Assembly (NCBI RefSeq): GCF_007896845.1
Contig: NZ_VOHS01000008.1
Location: 124,001 to 188,000, forward strand
Source: Chitinophaga pinensis
GTDB lineage: Bacteria; Bacteroidota; Bacteroidia; Chitinophagales; Chitinophagaceae
DNA length: 64,000 nt
Direction of reading: 5' to 3'
Shown: positions 16,712 through 25,627 of the stretch, piece after piece
Layout: each line of letters begins with the position of its first letter
How positions within the stretch are numbered: the stretch's first letter is position 1
Translations under genes and position numbers: made by a program
The notes under the pieces: generated by a model
Database searches by the model: none
Told to the model about the DNA's origin: nothing
Seen by the model: only the letters and a program-made list of their open reading frames with translations

Positions 16712-17791
16712 TTATACTGCCCACAAAGCGCCACCCACACTATCTTTCTCTGCACCTGTTACAGTTGCCAGTGCATTGGGCTCCTGTCTCCAGCGTAATG
16801 CACCTGACAAAGCAATCATCAGTGCATTTCTGAAAGGTTCGTCCTGTACAGTTACCGTGATATTCTGCGCCTGTAGGGCCTGTTGTATGGTCGCTACGAG
16901 GTAAGTATTTTTTGTACCACCACCTGTCAGCAGGAGCGAGTGGGTTGCTCCTTCTTCCTGTGGCGTCAGTTGCTGTACAGCTGCTGATATTTGCGCGGCA
17001 ATATGATGGGTATATGTATTCAGTTTACCTTGTGTTGACAGCTGGTGTTGCTGGATCATCGGCAGAATAGTACCTGTTCCGAATTTTGCAGCCAGTGTCT
17101 TTGGATATTTTTCTTTGTAGAAAGCGAGACCGTTCAGCGCATCCAGCAGGTTCTGATCAGTGACGCCGCCGGCAGCCAGTTTACCTTCTTCGTCAAATGC
17201 GCGGCCCAGCATTCCCGCCAGGGTATCCAGCACATAATTAGCCGGGCAAACATCAAAGGCGACCAGCTGACCATCCTTTTCGGCAGCGATGGAGGCATTT
17301 TCTCCCAGATTCACGCGGAAACGATAATCAGGGAACAGCAGTTGTTCTGCTATTGGTAATATTGGTCCGCCTTTTCCGCCAAGGGCGATGTCCATTGCAC
17401 GCAGATCACTGATTACAGGCAAGCCGGTAACAGCCGCAATCGCAGCGCCATCTCCCAGCTGAGCGGTCATTTTCTGTGCCGGCACATGAAACACGGTATG
17501 TCCGTGCGCCGCAATAAAATGTACTTTATGATCCAGTTCATGCTGTGTAATGAACTGATTGATAGCATGACCGGTAAAATGGCCATATTCAGCATGAAGC
17601 AACAGATAATCCCGGGCAGACAGATCTGCCGCAGCACTTAGTTTTTCCTCCCATTCGGAGGTATATGCCAGGCGTTCCGCCGCCTTTATTTCATAAGTCC
17701 ATTTTCCACGTACTTCTGTCAATGCCACAAAAACCAGGTCCAATCCTGCCAGCGAAGTGCCTGACGTTACGCCAATTACATTATAAACCAT
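16712..17791 (-). CDS. anmK: Anhydro-N-acetylmuramic acid kinase-like protein
   Basis: AnmK phosphorylates and opens 1,6-anhydro-MurNAc in cell-wall recycling. The product is 359 residues from the ATG at 17791 (MVYNVIGVTSGTS). I chose this start because a perfect promoter box lies between it and an upstream in-frame ATG at 17833. The catalytic-region motif DLRAMDIALGGKGGPILP is present, as is GENASIA. However, the family's phosphate-binding motif GxMSGTSxDG reads GVTSGTSLAG here, with Ala 15 where Asp is usual. This may alter activity. The gene is convergent with ade. Confidence 0.85.
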   Translation of the reverse strand: MVYNVIGVTSGTSLAGLDLVFVALTEVRGKWTYEIKAAERLAYTSEWEEKLSAAADLSARDYLLLHAEYGHFTGHAINQFITQHELDHKVHFIAAHGHTVFHVPAQKMTAQLGDGAAIAAVTGLPVISDLRAMDIALGGKGGPILPIAEQLLFPDYRFRVNLGENASIAAEKDGQLVAFDVCPANYVLDTLAGMLGRAFDEEGKLAAGGVTDQNLLDALNGLAFYKEKYPKTLAAKFGTGTILPMIQQHQLSTQGKLNTYTHHIAAQISAAVQQLTPQEEGATHSLLLTGGGTKNTYLVATIQQALQAQNITVTVQDEPFRNALMIALSGALRWRQEPNALATVTGAEKDSVGGALWAV

Positions 17792-17806
17792 GCGGTAAAA
17801 TTTGTG

Positions 17807-17814
17807 CAAAAGTA
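17807..17814 (-). promoter_or_regulatory. -7 box for anmK
   Basis: Minus-strand TACTTTTG matches TAnnTTTG exactly, 15 bases before the chosen ATG. It implies a leader under 15 bases. Confidence 0.5.
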
Positions 17815-17904
17815 AATAATGTGCCGCTTTCATAATTTTTTTTCGGGTTTTATGGAATCAGTGGGTAGTACTGCATCTTAAATGCGGACTCAAAACAATG
17901 TGCC

Positions 17905-19833
17905 ATGCAAAAACATCTCACTCTTCTGCTCCTGGGCTTTATGGCTTTCAGTATGGCAGGTATACCTCATGAAGGATTTGCACAATCGACCTCCTCAACA
18001 TCTCCTGTTGCTAAAACAGTCAAAATAAAAGGCCGGGTTATCGATAGTAATGACAAGACGCCCATTTCCGGCGCCACGGTCAAGATAGGCGGGAAAAATA
18101 GCAGACAAGGTGTAGCCACCAACAGTGATGGCGGCTTTGAGGTACTGATAGATACGACAACGGTCATATATGTCACGTACATCGGGTACACATCCCAAAC
18201 GCTTACGTTGCAGAAAAATATGGCAGGATCAACATTCAATATCCGTCTGAAAGCAGATAATAAAAGTCTGAACGAAGTGGTGGTTACAAGGTCTGACAAA
18301 CGGATGAGAACAAAAGAAGTGGAAGCTGCGGAATCAGCTCCGATGATAGCGTACAATTATGTAACAGTTAACAATCCGGCAATCTATGGATCAAGGGCGC
18401 CACAGGCCAATACAGAAGACTATAGTCCTGTGAATGAAAACAGCTTCCATACTGTTACCAGCGATCCGCTCAGCACCTTCTCTATCGATGTGGACAGGGC
18501 GTCTTATTCCAACATACGTCGTTTTCTGAATGAAGGCAATATGCCGCCAACAGATGCGGTGAGAGTAGAGGAAATGATCAACTATTTTGATTACAAATAC
18601 AGTAATCCGACTAATAATGCACCGGTGGCTGTACATACTGATATGGCAGTGTGTCCGTGGAATACGGCGCATCAGCTGGTACGTATCGCCTTAAAAGGAA
18701 AGGATGTGGCAAAAGACAACCTCCCTCCTTCCAATCTCGTATTCCTGATCGATGTATCAGGTTCTATGAGTGATGCTAATAAACTGCCACTGGTAAAACA
18801 GGCATTCAAATTACTGGTTAACCAGTTAAGACCAGTGGACAGAGTGGCGATTGTGGTATATGCGGGTGCTGCAGGACTGGTACTCCCTTCTACTTCCGGC
18901 GAACATAAAACAGCTATACTGGATGCACTGGACAAACTCGAAGCCGGAGGATCCACTGCCGGCGGAGCAGGTGTACAACTGGCCTATAAAACTGCTGCTG
19001 AATATCTGCTGAAGAACGGTAATAACCGTGTGATCATTGCGACAGACGGAGACTTTAATGTAGGACCTTCCAGCGATGGTGAACTGCAACGCATCATTGA
19101 GAAAGAACGCGAAAAAGGTATATTCCTTTCCGTACTGGGTTTTGGTATGGGCAACTACAAAGACAACAAGCTGGAACTGCTGGCTGATAAAGGAAACGGT
19201 AACTATGCCTATATCGACAATTTTGAAGAGGCACGCCGCACATTTGCTACCGAATTCGGCGGTACGTTGTTTACCATTGCGAAAGATGTAAAGCTGCAGG
19301 TGGAGTTTAACCCTAAGTATGTACAATCGTACAGGCTGGTCGGTTATGAAAACAGATTACTTAATAATGAAGATTTCAATGACGATAAGAAAGACGCCGG
19401 TGATATGGGTGCAGGCCATACTGTGACAGCCCTGTACGAAATTGTACCGGTAGGCGTCAAGACCGGTCAACCGACGGTAGACCCGTTGAAATACCAGCAG
19501 CAACAGCCTGTGGCCGGTAATAACACGGAAGTGCTAACTGTAAAGCTGCGGTATAAAAACCCAGCGGACAGCAGCAGTCAGCTGATTTCGCAGGTATTAC
19601 ACTGGAAACAGCAGGATATCAGCACTGCACCGGAAGATTTCCGTATGGCCACTGCAGTTGCGGATTTCGGACTGTTACTGCGTAATTCCGAACACAAGGG
19701 CAATGCCAGCTATGAACAGGTACTGAAACTGGCTGGAAATGCACGCGGGACGGACGAAGAGGGATACAGGGCGGAGTTTATTCAATTGGTAAAAAAAGCG
19801 CAATTAATCAGTAACAATCATGGCACAAAATAG
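17905..19833 (+). CDS. Exported vWA protein with carboxypeptidase-regulatory-like domain (YfbK-like)
   Basis: A 642-residue secreted protein: signal peptide (about 1-26, ending GFAQ), a CarboxypepD_reg-like beta domain (about 40-115, ending in LNEVVVTR as in TonB-linked proteins), a vWA-N domain (about 155-235, FSIDVDRASYSNIRRFL), a vWA domain (about 270-450) with an intact MIDAS motif DVSGSMS and later TDGD, and a C-terminal DUF3520-like region (about 460-640). It probably binds a metal-dependent protein partner at the cell surface. No partner gene is adjacent, and a hairpin terminator follows. Confidence 0.88.
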   Translation: MQKHLTLLLLGFMAFSMAGIPHEGFAQSTSSTSPVAKTVKIKGRVIDSNDKTPISGATVKIGGKNSRQGVATNSDGGFEVLIDTTTVIYVTYIGYTSQTLTLQKNMAGSTFNIRLKADNKSLNEVVVTRSDKRMRTKEVEAAESAPMIAYNYVTVNNPAIYGSRAPQANTEDYSPVNENSFHTVTSDPLSTFSIDVDRASYSNIRRFLNEGNMPPTDAVRVEEMINYFDYKYSNPTNNAPVAVHTDMAVCPWNTAHQLVRIALKGKDVAKDNLPPSNLVFLIDVSGSMSDANKLPLVKQAFKLLVNQLRPVDRVAIVVYAGAAGLVLPSTSGEHKTAILDALDKLEAGGSTAGGAGVQLAYKTAAEYLLKNGNNRVIIATDGDFNVGPSSDGELQRIIEKEREKGIFLSVLGFGMGNYKDNKLELLADKGNGNYAYIDNFEEARRTFATEFGGTLFTIAKDVKLQVEFNPKYVQSYRLVGYENRLLNNEDFNDDKKDAGDMGAGHTVTALYEIVPVGVKTGQPTVDPLKYQQQQPVAGNNTEVLTVKLRYKNPADSSSQLISQVLHWKQQDISTAPEDFRMATAVADFGLLLRNSEHKGNASYEQVLKLAGNARGTDEEGYRAEFIQLVKKAQLISNNHGTK

Positions 19834-19870
19834 TTCGTTTTAGCCGGCCTTTCTTCCTTGTTTTTCCCGG

Positions 19871-19900
19871 GTGGTTCAGGGTTTTCGGATCCTGAACCAC
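19871..19900 (+). terminator. Terminator after the exported vWA gene
   Basis: 10-bp perfect stem GTGGTTCAGG (19871-19880) / CCTGAACCAC (19891-19900) with a 10-base loop, followed by ATTTTC. Confidence 0.75.
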
Positions 19901-19962
19901 ATTTTCGTTGCATTATTGTTATTTAGATTTCCAGGCTCTGAAAATTTTGGTATTTTGCACTC

Positions 19963-20616
19963 ATGATAGTGAATCTAAGTAGTACCAATTCGTTAGTAGG
20001 AGAATGGTTGAGTGAGATTAGAAGCGCAGAAATCCAGACAGACCGTATGCGTTTCAGACGCAATATGGAAAGAGTGGGTGAAATTGCGGCTTACGAGATC
20101 AGCAAGACGTTGGAATACGAGGAGAAAGAGATACAGACGCCGCTTGGTATTGCCAACTGCCGGGTATTAAAACAACAACCCGTTCTTGCTACTATCCTGA
20201 GAGCAGGCCTGGCATTACACCAGGGTTTGCTGCACTACTTTGATAAAGCTGATCATGCCTTTATTTCTGCTTACCGTAAGCATAAACACGACGGCACATT
20301 TGATATCAATCTGGAGTACGTATCCAGTCCGTCTATTGATGATCAGGTGGTTATACTTTCTGACCCCATGCTTGCAACCGGCGCTTCTTTGGTGAAAACC
20401 ATCGAACACCTGCAAAGCCTGGGTAAACCTAAGCATATCCACCTCGTAGTAGCCATCGCCTGTACCGTAGGAATTGAGTATGTACAAAGACACGCCGACA
20501 GTAATCTGAGCATCTGGGCCGGTGATATTGATGATGAACTAACGGCCAAAGGATACATTGTTCCAGGACTTGGAGATGCCGGAGACCTCGCATTTGGAAA
20601 CAAGCTACAGCAGTAA
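19963..20616 (+). CDS. upp: Uracil phosphoribosyltransferase
   Basis: Salvages uracil plus PRPP to UMP. At 217 residues it is the usual size. The PRPP-binding loop is the variant LSDPMLATGAS, and the uracil-contact region AGDIDDELTAKGYIVPGLGDAGDLAFG is at the C-terminus in pieces typical of Upp. The AGL motif (TILRAGLALHQG) is present. Monocistronic: the next gene has its own leader. Confidence 0.95.
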   Translation: MIVNLSSTNSLVGEWLSEIRSAEIQTDRMRFRRNMERVGEIAAYEISKTLEYEEKEIQTPLGIANCRVLKQQPVLATILRAGLALHQGLLHYFDKADHAFISAYRKHKHDGTFDINLEYVSSPSIDDQVVILSDPMLATGASLVKTIEHLQSLGKPKHIHLVVAIACTVGIEYVQRHADSNLSIWAGDIDDELTAKGYIVPGLGDAGDLAFGNKLQQ

Positions 20617-20819
20617 AAACCAGTTATTCGTGAGAATGGATCAATTTCAAAAAAATTGAGTAGTCAGCCAAATAAAAACAAGACTGTTTAAGCATTCATT
20701 TATAACACTTTAGGGATTTCTCTAACACAATGTTATATATTTTTAATTTGGAATATGAGTATCATTGTGTACCTTCACATGGAACCATGAGAAAACCCTA
20801 TACTTATAAGTATTTTTTT

Positions 20820-21836
20820 ATGAAAAAAGTGTTGCTGTTTTTCACGATTGCCCTTTATCTGATGAACCCGGCCAGGGCGCAGGACCCGCATTTTTCGCAG
20901 TTCTTCGCTTCCCCGCTCACACTTAATCCGGCAATGACCGGCCTGTTTTCAGGCGATTTTCGTGTCTCAGGGAACTATCGTTCACAGTGGAGAAGTATTT
21001 CGACTCCATTTACCACCGGAACCGCAGCAGTGGACTTCGGCATTCTGAAAAATGTACTGTCTTATACTGACATCTGGGGTGTTGGTATAATGGCGATGTA
21101 CGACAGAACAGGCGGTGGTGCATTGACCTCTACATACCTGAGCTTTAGTACAGCCTATCATAAAGGATTGGATCCCGAAGGTAACCACACCCTGGCAGTA
21201 GGTCTGCAGGGAACGTTGGTACAAAAGCGCCTGGACCAGACGAAACTGGTATTCGAAAACCAGATCGACAATAACGGATACAATCCGGCTATTCCAAGCG
21301 GCGAAACTTTTGTCAATCCGACCATCTCTTACTTCGATCCAAATATTGGTATCCTGTATAATGGTCTTGTAGGCGAATCTTCCAATATCTATGTAGGTGC
21401 TTCCTATTATCACATTACACAGCCTACCGAAACTTTCATGGCGCAGAACAACAACCGCCTGACTTCAAGGTATACTGTGCATGGTGGTGGTTCTGTACCT
21501 GTGAATGGTGCGAACCGCATTCACTTCAGTGCATTGTACATGAAACAGAGTACTGCATCTGAGTTCTCCTTCGGTGGTGCTTACGGCTTCAACCTGAATG
21601 GAGATGATGAAAACCCGACTACCTTCTACCTTGGTAGCTGGTATCGTATAAAAGATGCGATCAACCCTTATATAGGTCTTGAGATCAACGGTTTCACCAT
21701 CGGTGCTTCTTATGACACCAACGTATCTACGCTGAAACCTGCCTCTAACTATCGCGGTGGTATGGAGTTGTCCATTATCTATGTGCATAGACGCAATGAA
21801 GGAAGCAAATACAGAACTCTCTGTCCGAGGTTCTGA
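20820..21836 (+). CDS. PorP/SprF-family type IX secretion outer membrane protein
   Basis: A 338-residue beta-barrel-like outer membrane protein of the PorP/SprF family, which attaches type IX substrates to the cell surface or helps their export. From the ATG at 20820 the protein has a clean signal peptide (MKKVLLFFTIALYLMNPARAQ), followed by the family opening DPHFSQFFASPLTLNPAMTG. An in-frame ATG 90 bases upstream would mask this signal. The rest is alternating amphipathic strands ending in IYVHRR. Such genes usually sit beside a large secreted adhesin, but none is next to it here. It could be PorP itself or one of several SprF paralogues. Confidence 0.88.
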   Translation: MKKVLLFFTIALYLMNPARAQDPHFSQFFASPLTLNPAMTGLFSGDFRVSGNYRSQWRSISTPFTTGTAAVDFGILKNVLSYTDIWGVGIMAMYDRTGGGALTSTYLSFSTAYHKGLDPEGNHTLAVGLQGTLVQKRLDQTKLVFENQIDNNGYNPAIPSGETFVNPTISYFDPNIGILYNGLVGESSNIYVGASYYHITQPTETFMAQNNNRLTSRYTVHGGGSVPVNGANRIHFSALYMKQSTASEFSFGGAYGFNLNGDDENPTTFYLGSWYRIKDAINPYIGLEINGFTIGASYDTNVSTLKPASNYRGGMELSIIYVHRRNEGSKYRTLCPRF

Positions 21837-21860
21837 TCTGATAAAAAGATATTTCAAAAG

Positions 21861-21893
21861 AACCTGCCAGTTGCATAAGCTGGCAGGTTTTTT
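21861..21893 (+). terminator. Terminator after the PorP/SprF-like gene
   Basis: Perfect 10-bp stem AACCTGCCAG / CTGGCAGGTT with a 9-base loop, followed by TTTTATT. Confidence 0.92.
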
Positions 21894-21993
21894 ATTGTCC
21901 GTATATATTTTTTAACATTGTTCCACTGATTTTTAGTTACTTACAACCGGATCAATGCTTATAGCGAATAACTAACCACTAAAATCCAGGATT

Positions 21994-22773
21994 TTGTTTT
22001 CATTCAGAGAAGTACTGGCGGCCATTCAGGCATATGGGAAGGCACATCAGTTTATTATGCAGCACAGGTTATGGAAGTGGATACTTGTGCCCGGTATCCT
22101 TTACTGCATACTATTTATGACAGGCAGCTATTTTGTCTGGGGATATTCCGGAGAGTTTGTTGAATACCTTTTTAACCTCCTTCCACTTAAAATATGGATA
22201 CAGGATCTTGAAAGTAGCTGGGTCAGTTTCTTTTTTATTCTACTGGCCTTCTCTATCAGGATTATGATATTGCTATTATATTTTTCCTATTACAAATATC
22301 TCTTTCTGATATTGGGTTCTCCCCTGTTTGCCTATCTATCGGAAAAGACGGAGGCGATATTGGAGAGACGCGATTTCCCATTCAGCATGCAGCAGTTCCT
22401 GAAAGACATGGGCAGAGGTATTGTAATATCACTGCGTAACATGTTGTATCAGACCATCTGTGTAATATTCCTGATCATATTGTCTTTCATACCGATCGTC
22501 GGTTGGATCACACCACTCTTTGCGTTCTTTATAGAGTGTTATTTCTATGGTTTCTCCATGGTCGATTACAGTTGTGAAAGACATCAAATGAGTCCGAAAC
22601 AAAGCATCCGTTTCATCAAAGGACACAGAGGTATTGCGTTGGGCAACGGGATGGTATTTTACATCCTCATGTTCATTCCAATACTGGGATGGGTAATGGC
22701 TCCTTCCTATGCAGTCATTGCCGCCACTATTCACTTATCCGACAAAAGATTATTGCATGGCGCAACCTGGTAA
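21994..22773 (+). CDS. EI24-domain (CysZ-like) integral membrane protein
   Basis: A 259-residue polytopic membrane protein of the EI24 family, with hydrophobic segments near 28-50, 75-108, 150-190 and 225-245 and the motif SPLFAYLSEKTEAIL. The family includes CysZ sulfate transporters, but the substrate here is unknown. There is no ATG near the start: the frame opens at TTG (21994) only 21 bases after an in-frame stop, preceded by AGGA. It overlaps the next gene by 17 bases, so the two are translationally linked. Confidence 0.8.
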   Translation: MFSFREVLAAIQAYGKAHQFIMQHRLWKWILVPGILYCILFMTGSYFVWGYSGEFVEYLFNLLPLKIWIQDLESSWVSFFFILLAFSIRIMILLLYFSYYKYLFLILGSPLFAYLSEKTEAILERRDFPFSMQQFLKDMGRGIVISLRNMLYQTICVIFLIILSFIPIVGWITPLFAFFIECYFYGFSMVDYSCERHQMSPKQSIRFIKGHRGIALGNGMVFYILMFIPILGWVMAPSYAVIAATIHLSDKRLLHGATW

Positions 22774-23464
22774 GGTATACCTGATCCCTACTGTATTAAG
22801 TGCAGACACATTACATACCATCCCTGCGTATGTAACACCGGTGGTACAGCAGATCAGCGTATTCTTTGTGGAGAATGAACGTACAGCCAGAAGATATCTG
22901 AAGGCGCTTGATAAAAGCATTAATATCGATGCTTTGCAATTATTGCTGATGTCAGAACATCAGCCTCCTGATACTGCGCTGGCCAAACAGCTACTTTTAT
23001 CCGGTAAGGATATTGGTGTGATCAGTGAAGCGGGTTGTCCGGCGATTGCTGATCCGGGACATCTTGTTGTGCAGGTGGCACATGCGATCGAGGCACCTGT
23101 CATTCCGATGGTGGGGCCAAACTCTATGCTGCTTGCATTGATGGCTTCGGGTATGAATGGGCAGAACTTTCAGTTTGTCGGCTATCTGCCGGTAAAGCCG
23201 CCTGAAAGAATCAAAGCAATCCGTGACCTTGAAATGCAGTCACAGAAAAAACAACAAACACAGCTCTTCATAGAAACGCCTTACCGCAATAATCAGTTGC
23301 TGAAGGATATACTGGATAACTGTAAAGACAGTACGCAGATATGCGTGGCTGCTGATATTACAGGCCCGGAAGAGTTTATCCGAACGAAGACGGTAAAAGC
23401 ATGGAAACAGGCTTTACCGGAGCTGCATAAGAAACCGGCGATCTTTCTGATGTTGGCGCAGTAA
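22757..23464 (+). CDS. RsmI-like SAM-dependent methyltransferase (tetrapyrrole methylase fold)
   Basis: A 235-residue member of the tetrapyrrole/RsmI methylase superfamily. Motifs: VYLIPTVLS at the N-terminus (standard RsmI has VATPIGN), GVISEAGCPAIADPG (SAM-binding loop), VPMVGPNSMLLALMASG-type segment, and a C-terminal IETPYRNNQLL. Shorter than RsmI (about 285) and diverged at the N-terminal loop, it belongs to the second RsmI-like group common in Bacteroidota, so the rRNA target is not assured. Start at ATG 22757 (MAQPGKVYL), inside the end of the EI24 gene. Confidence 0.8.
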   Translation: MAQPGKVYLIPTVLSADTLHTIPAYVTPVVQQISVFFVENERTARRYLKALDKSINIDALQLLLMSEHQPPDTALAKQLLLSGKDIGVISEAGCPAIADPGHLVVQVAHAIEAPVIPMVGPNSMLLALMASGMNGQNFQFVGYLPVKPPERIKAIRDLEMQSQKKQQTQLFIETPYRNNQLLKDILDNCKDSTQICVAADITGPEEFIRTKTVKAWKQALPELHKKPAIFLMLAQ

Positions 23465-23518
23465 GATAATTAAGTACTGCTGTATTACCTTTCACCTGAT
23501 GAATATACTGCTTACAAT

Positions 23519-23560
23519 AAAACAATAGCCTGATCTAATGACAGATCAGGCTATTGTTTT
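23519..23560. terminator. Bidirectional terminator after the RsmI-like gene
   Basis: Perfect 18-bp stem (23519-23536 and 23543-23560; core AGCCTGATCT/AGATCAGGCT) with a 6-base loop. It has A/T tails on both sides, between convergent genes. Confidence 0.9.
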
Positions 23561-23596
23561 ATAGCAGGCTGCCATAAGCAGCTGAATGTTTAATTG

Positions 23597-23974
23597 CTAA
23601 TAATTGACGTCTCTCACCGTAATCACACTATCTACAATAAAATTGCTAAACCCTCTCCATGGTACTGCGCCGAGGTATTCCTTGTAATGCAATTCTACAA
23701 ACTTACCGCTGGCTGTCATTAACTTTTGTGCGATACGTTCGTCTGCTACTGAAAACTGGAACTCATTGGATTGCAGGGCACCGGGTTGTTTAGAGCGATA
23801 ACCACTCTGAATGAGGCGGCCTTCATAGGTTTTGAAGACATAGCCTTTCTCCACGAAATAGTTTAGTTCTCCGGCTTTCACGCCGCGGCCAAATACAAAG
23901 TAGTACTTGTACAGAAAGAACGCTACCAATGCGAGGAGCACACCTCCGATTACCATAAAAAGAAATCTGCGCAT
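23597..23974 (-). CDS. Small membrane-anchored hypothetical protein
   Basis: A 125-residue protein with one N-terminal hydrophobic helix (about 4-25, MRRFLFMVIGGVLLALVAFFLY) and a soluble extracytoplasmic part. That part contains the pattern GYVFKTYEGRLIQSG and a C-terminal strand-rich region. Homologues are common as unannotated Bacteroidota proteins, but I know no function. It lies 24 bases downstream of the M28 peptidase gene and is probably co-transcribed with it. Confidence 0.75.
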   Translation of the reverse strand: MRRFLFMVIGGVLLALVAFFLYKYYFVFGRGVKAGELNYFVEKGYVFKTYEGRLIQSGYRSKQPGALQSNEFQFSVADERIAQKLMTASGKFVELHYKEYLGAVPWRGFSNFIVDSVITVRDVNY

Positions 23975-23998
23975 ATTGTTTATTTGATCAGGTAAGGA

Positions 23999-25375
23999 TT
24001 ACAATCCATATTTATCGATCAGGTAGATCAATCCTGTCATGCTGAATGCACCCAGCTCCAGTTCTCTCTTATTCACGGCTTCAAAGGTATCGTTCGCAGC
24101 ATGATGCAGGTCGAAATAACGCTGGGAATCAGGCATCAGTTCTCCCATTGGGGTACCAATTGCTTCGTACAGTTCTCCCACGTCTACGCCACCGCCAACA
24201 GCTGTAAAATCATATACATCATATGGCAGGAACAGCGGCGCCCACGAAGCGATCTTTGCACGCTTTTCATCAGGCATCATCAGGGAGAAACCACGTGGGG
24301 TAAAACCACCGGCATCACTTTCCAGTGCGAATATATGATGCTCTCCCTTTGCTTTTGCTACTTCTGCATATTTCTTACCACCACGGGTACCATTTTCTTC
24401 ATTTGCAAAGAGTACAACACGGATAGTATGCTTTGGTTTAATACCCAGAGCCTTGAATGCGCGTAACAGTTCTACGGACTGTACACAACCGGTACCATCA
24501 TCATGTGCCCCTTCATTTACATCCCATGAATCGAGGTGACCACCTACGGTAATGATCTGGTCAGGCTGTTCAGTACCACGGATCTCTCCGATCACGTTAT
24601 GGCCAGTCGTATCAGGCAGCATTTTACAGCTGGTACGGAGATATAATTTCAGGTCGGACTCACCTTTCAGACGGTTGCTCAGCAGATCAGCGTCTTCCAG
24701 ACCAATTGCCACAGCAGGGATCTTTGGAAAAGCTTCATCATACTTCATAGCGCCTGTGTGAGGAAGGTTGTTGGCACCATGCGTCATGGAACGGACAACT
24801 ACCGCCACCGCACCATATCTGGCAGCCCGGCTGGCACCCTGACCACGGTATTTTACCGCATCGCCATAAGATTCGAATGTACGGATCAGCTCCGGTTTGA
24901 AGTGATAGTTATAGAAAACGATCTTGCCTTTGATCTCATCTTTTTTTGCCTCCAGGTCTTCAAAAGAAGCGATTTCAATTACCGTTGCAGTAATACCAGC
25001 TGGCGCACTGCCTACAGAGTTACCGAGGGCCAGTACGTTTAAAGGGGGTATAAAGTCGCGACGACGGGAAATAATACGGACTTCCTCCTTCGCACCCCTT
25101 ACCCAGTGCGGTACCTGACAGGCCTGCAGATACACGGTATCAGCGCCTGCATCCTTCAATACCTTTTCACCCCATTTCTCTGCTTTCACCATCTGTGGCG
25201 ATCCAGCAAGACGGCCGCCTACCTGCTGGGTAAGCTCTTTCAGATTGGCATATGCCTTACTGTGTGTCAACACTTCGTTAGCAAGGCTTCTTAAGGCCAG
25301 GGAATCATTCTCTTTCTGTTGTGCACATACCGGAACGGTGATGGCCAACAGTGCCGGCAGCAGGTAATTTCTCAT
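23999..25375 (-). CDS. Exported M28-family zinc aminopeptidase / carboxypeptidase Q-like
   Basis: A secreted metallopeptidase of 458 residues with a signal peptide (MRNYLLPALLAITVPVCAQ). A PA-domain-like insert (about 130-240) lies before the M28 catalytic core. Zinc ligands and catalytic residues are recognisable: H and D in GGHLDSWDVNEGAHDDGTG, paired Glu in ANEENG, Asp in ESDAGG and a final His in LHHAANDT. Start at ATG 25375 rather than four codons upstream, because it gives the better signal peptide. It resembles PGCP/carboxypeptidase Q. It likely degrades peptides outside the cytoplasm. Confidence 0.9.
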   Translation of the reverse strand: MRNYLLPALLAITVPVCAQQKENDSLALRSLANEVLTHSKAYANLKELTQQVGGRLAGSPQMVKAEKWGEKVLKDAGADTVYLQACQVPHWVRGAKEEVRIISRRRDFIPPLNVLALGNSVGSAPAGITATVIEIASFEDLEAKKDEIKGKIVFYNYHFKPELIRTFESYGDAVKYRGQGASRAARYGAVAVVVRSMTHGANNLPHTGAMKYDEAFPKIPAVAIGLEDADLLSNRLKGESDLKLYLRTSCKMLPDTTGHNVIGEIRGTEQPDQIITVGGHLDSWDVNEGAHDDGTGCVQSVELLRAFKALGIKPKHTIRVVLFANEENGTRGGKKYAEVAKAKGEHHIFALESDAGGFTPRGFSLMMPDEKRAKIASWAPLFLPYDVYDFTAVGGGVDVGELYEAIGTPMGELMPDSQRYFDLHHAANDTFEAVNKRELELGAFSMTGLIYLIDKYGL

Positions 25376-25512
25376 AAACACAGTCAATTTTAAAGGACTA
25401 AAACTAATTAAATAAGCCTGTTATTCAAATGGGTCACTCATACATTAATCGGACAAGACAACCTTAACATGCCGCTAATCCCAATTACAGGGGGTAGCTA
25501 ATTAAAATGTTA

Positions 25513-25520
25513 TAATTTTG
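25513..25520 (+). promoter_or_regulatory. -7 box for bshA
   Basis: TAATTTTG fits TAnnTTTG, about 107 bases upstream of the bshA ATG. The upstream TTG element is not evident. Confidence 0.4.
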
Positions 25521-25575
25521 TAGTCTGTAATTAACGTAAAAACTGTGTTCTGCGTGAAGCGTTCTGCATTTCGAT

Positions 25576-25602
25576 GCTAAACGTCTGGCACTGACGTTTA
25601 GC
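25576..25602 (+). promoter_or_regulatory. Terminator-like hairpin in the bshA leader
   Basis: Perfect 10-bp stem GCTAAACGTC / GACGTTTAGC with a 7-base loop, followed by GTTTTAAAGTTTT. It lies 25 bases before the bshA ATG. In that place it could act as an attenuator, or it could be the end of a small upstream transcript. Confidence 0.55.
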
Positions 25603-25627
25603 GTTTTAAAGTTTTAAATAACAACAC

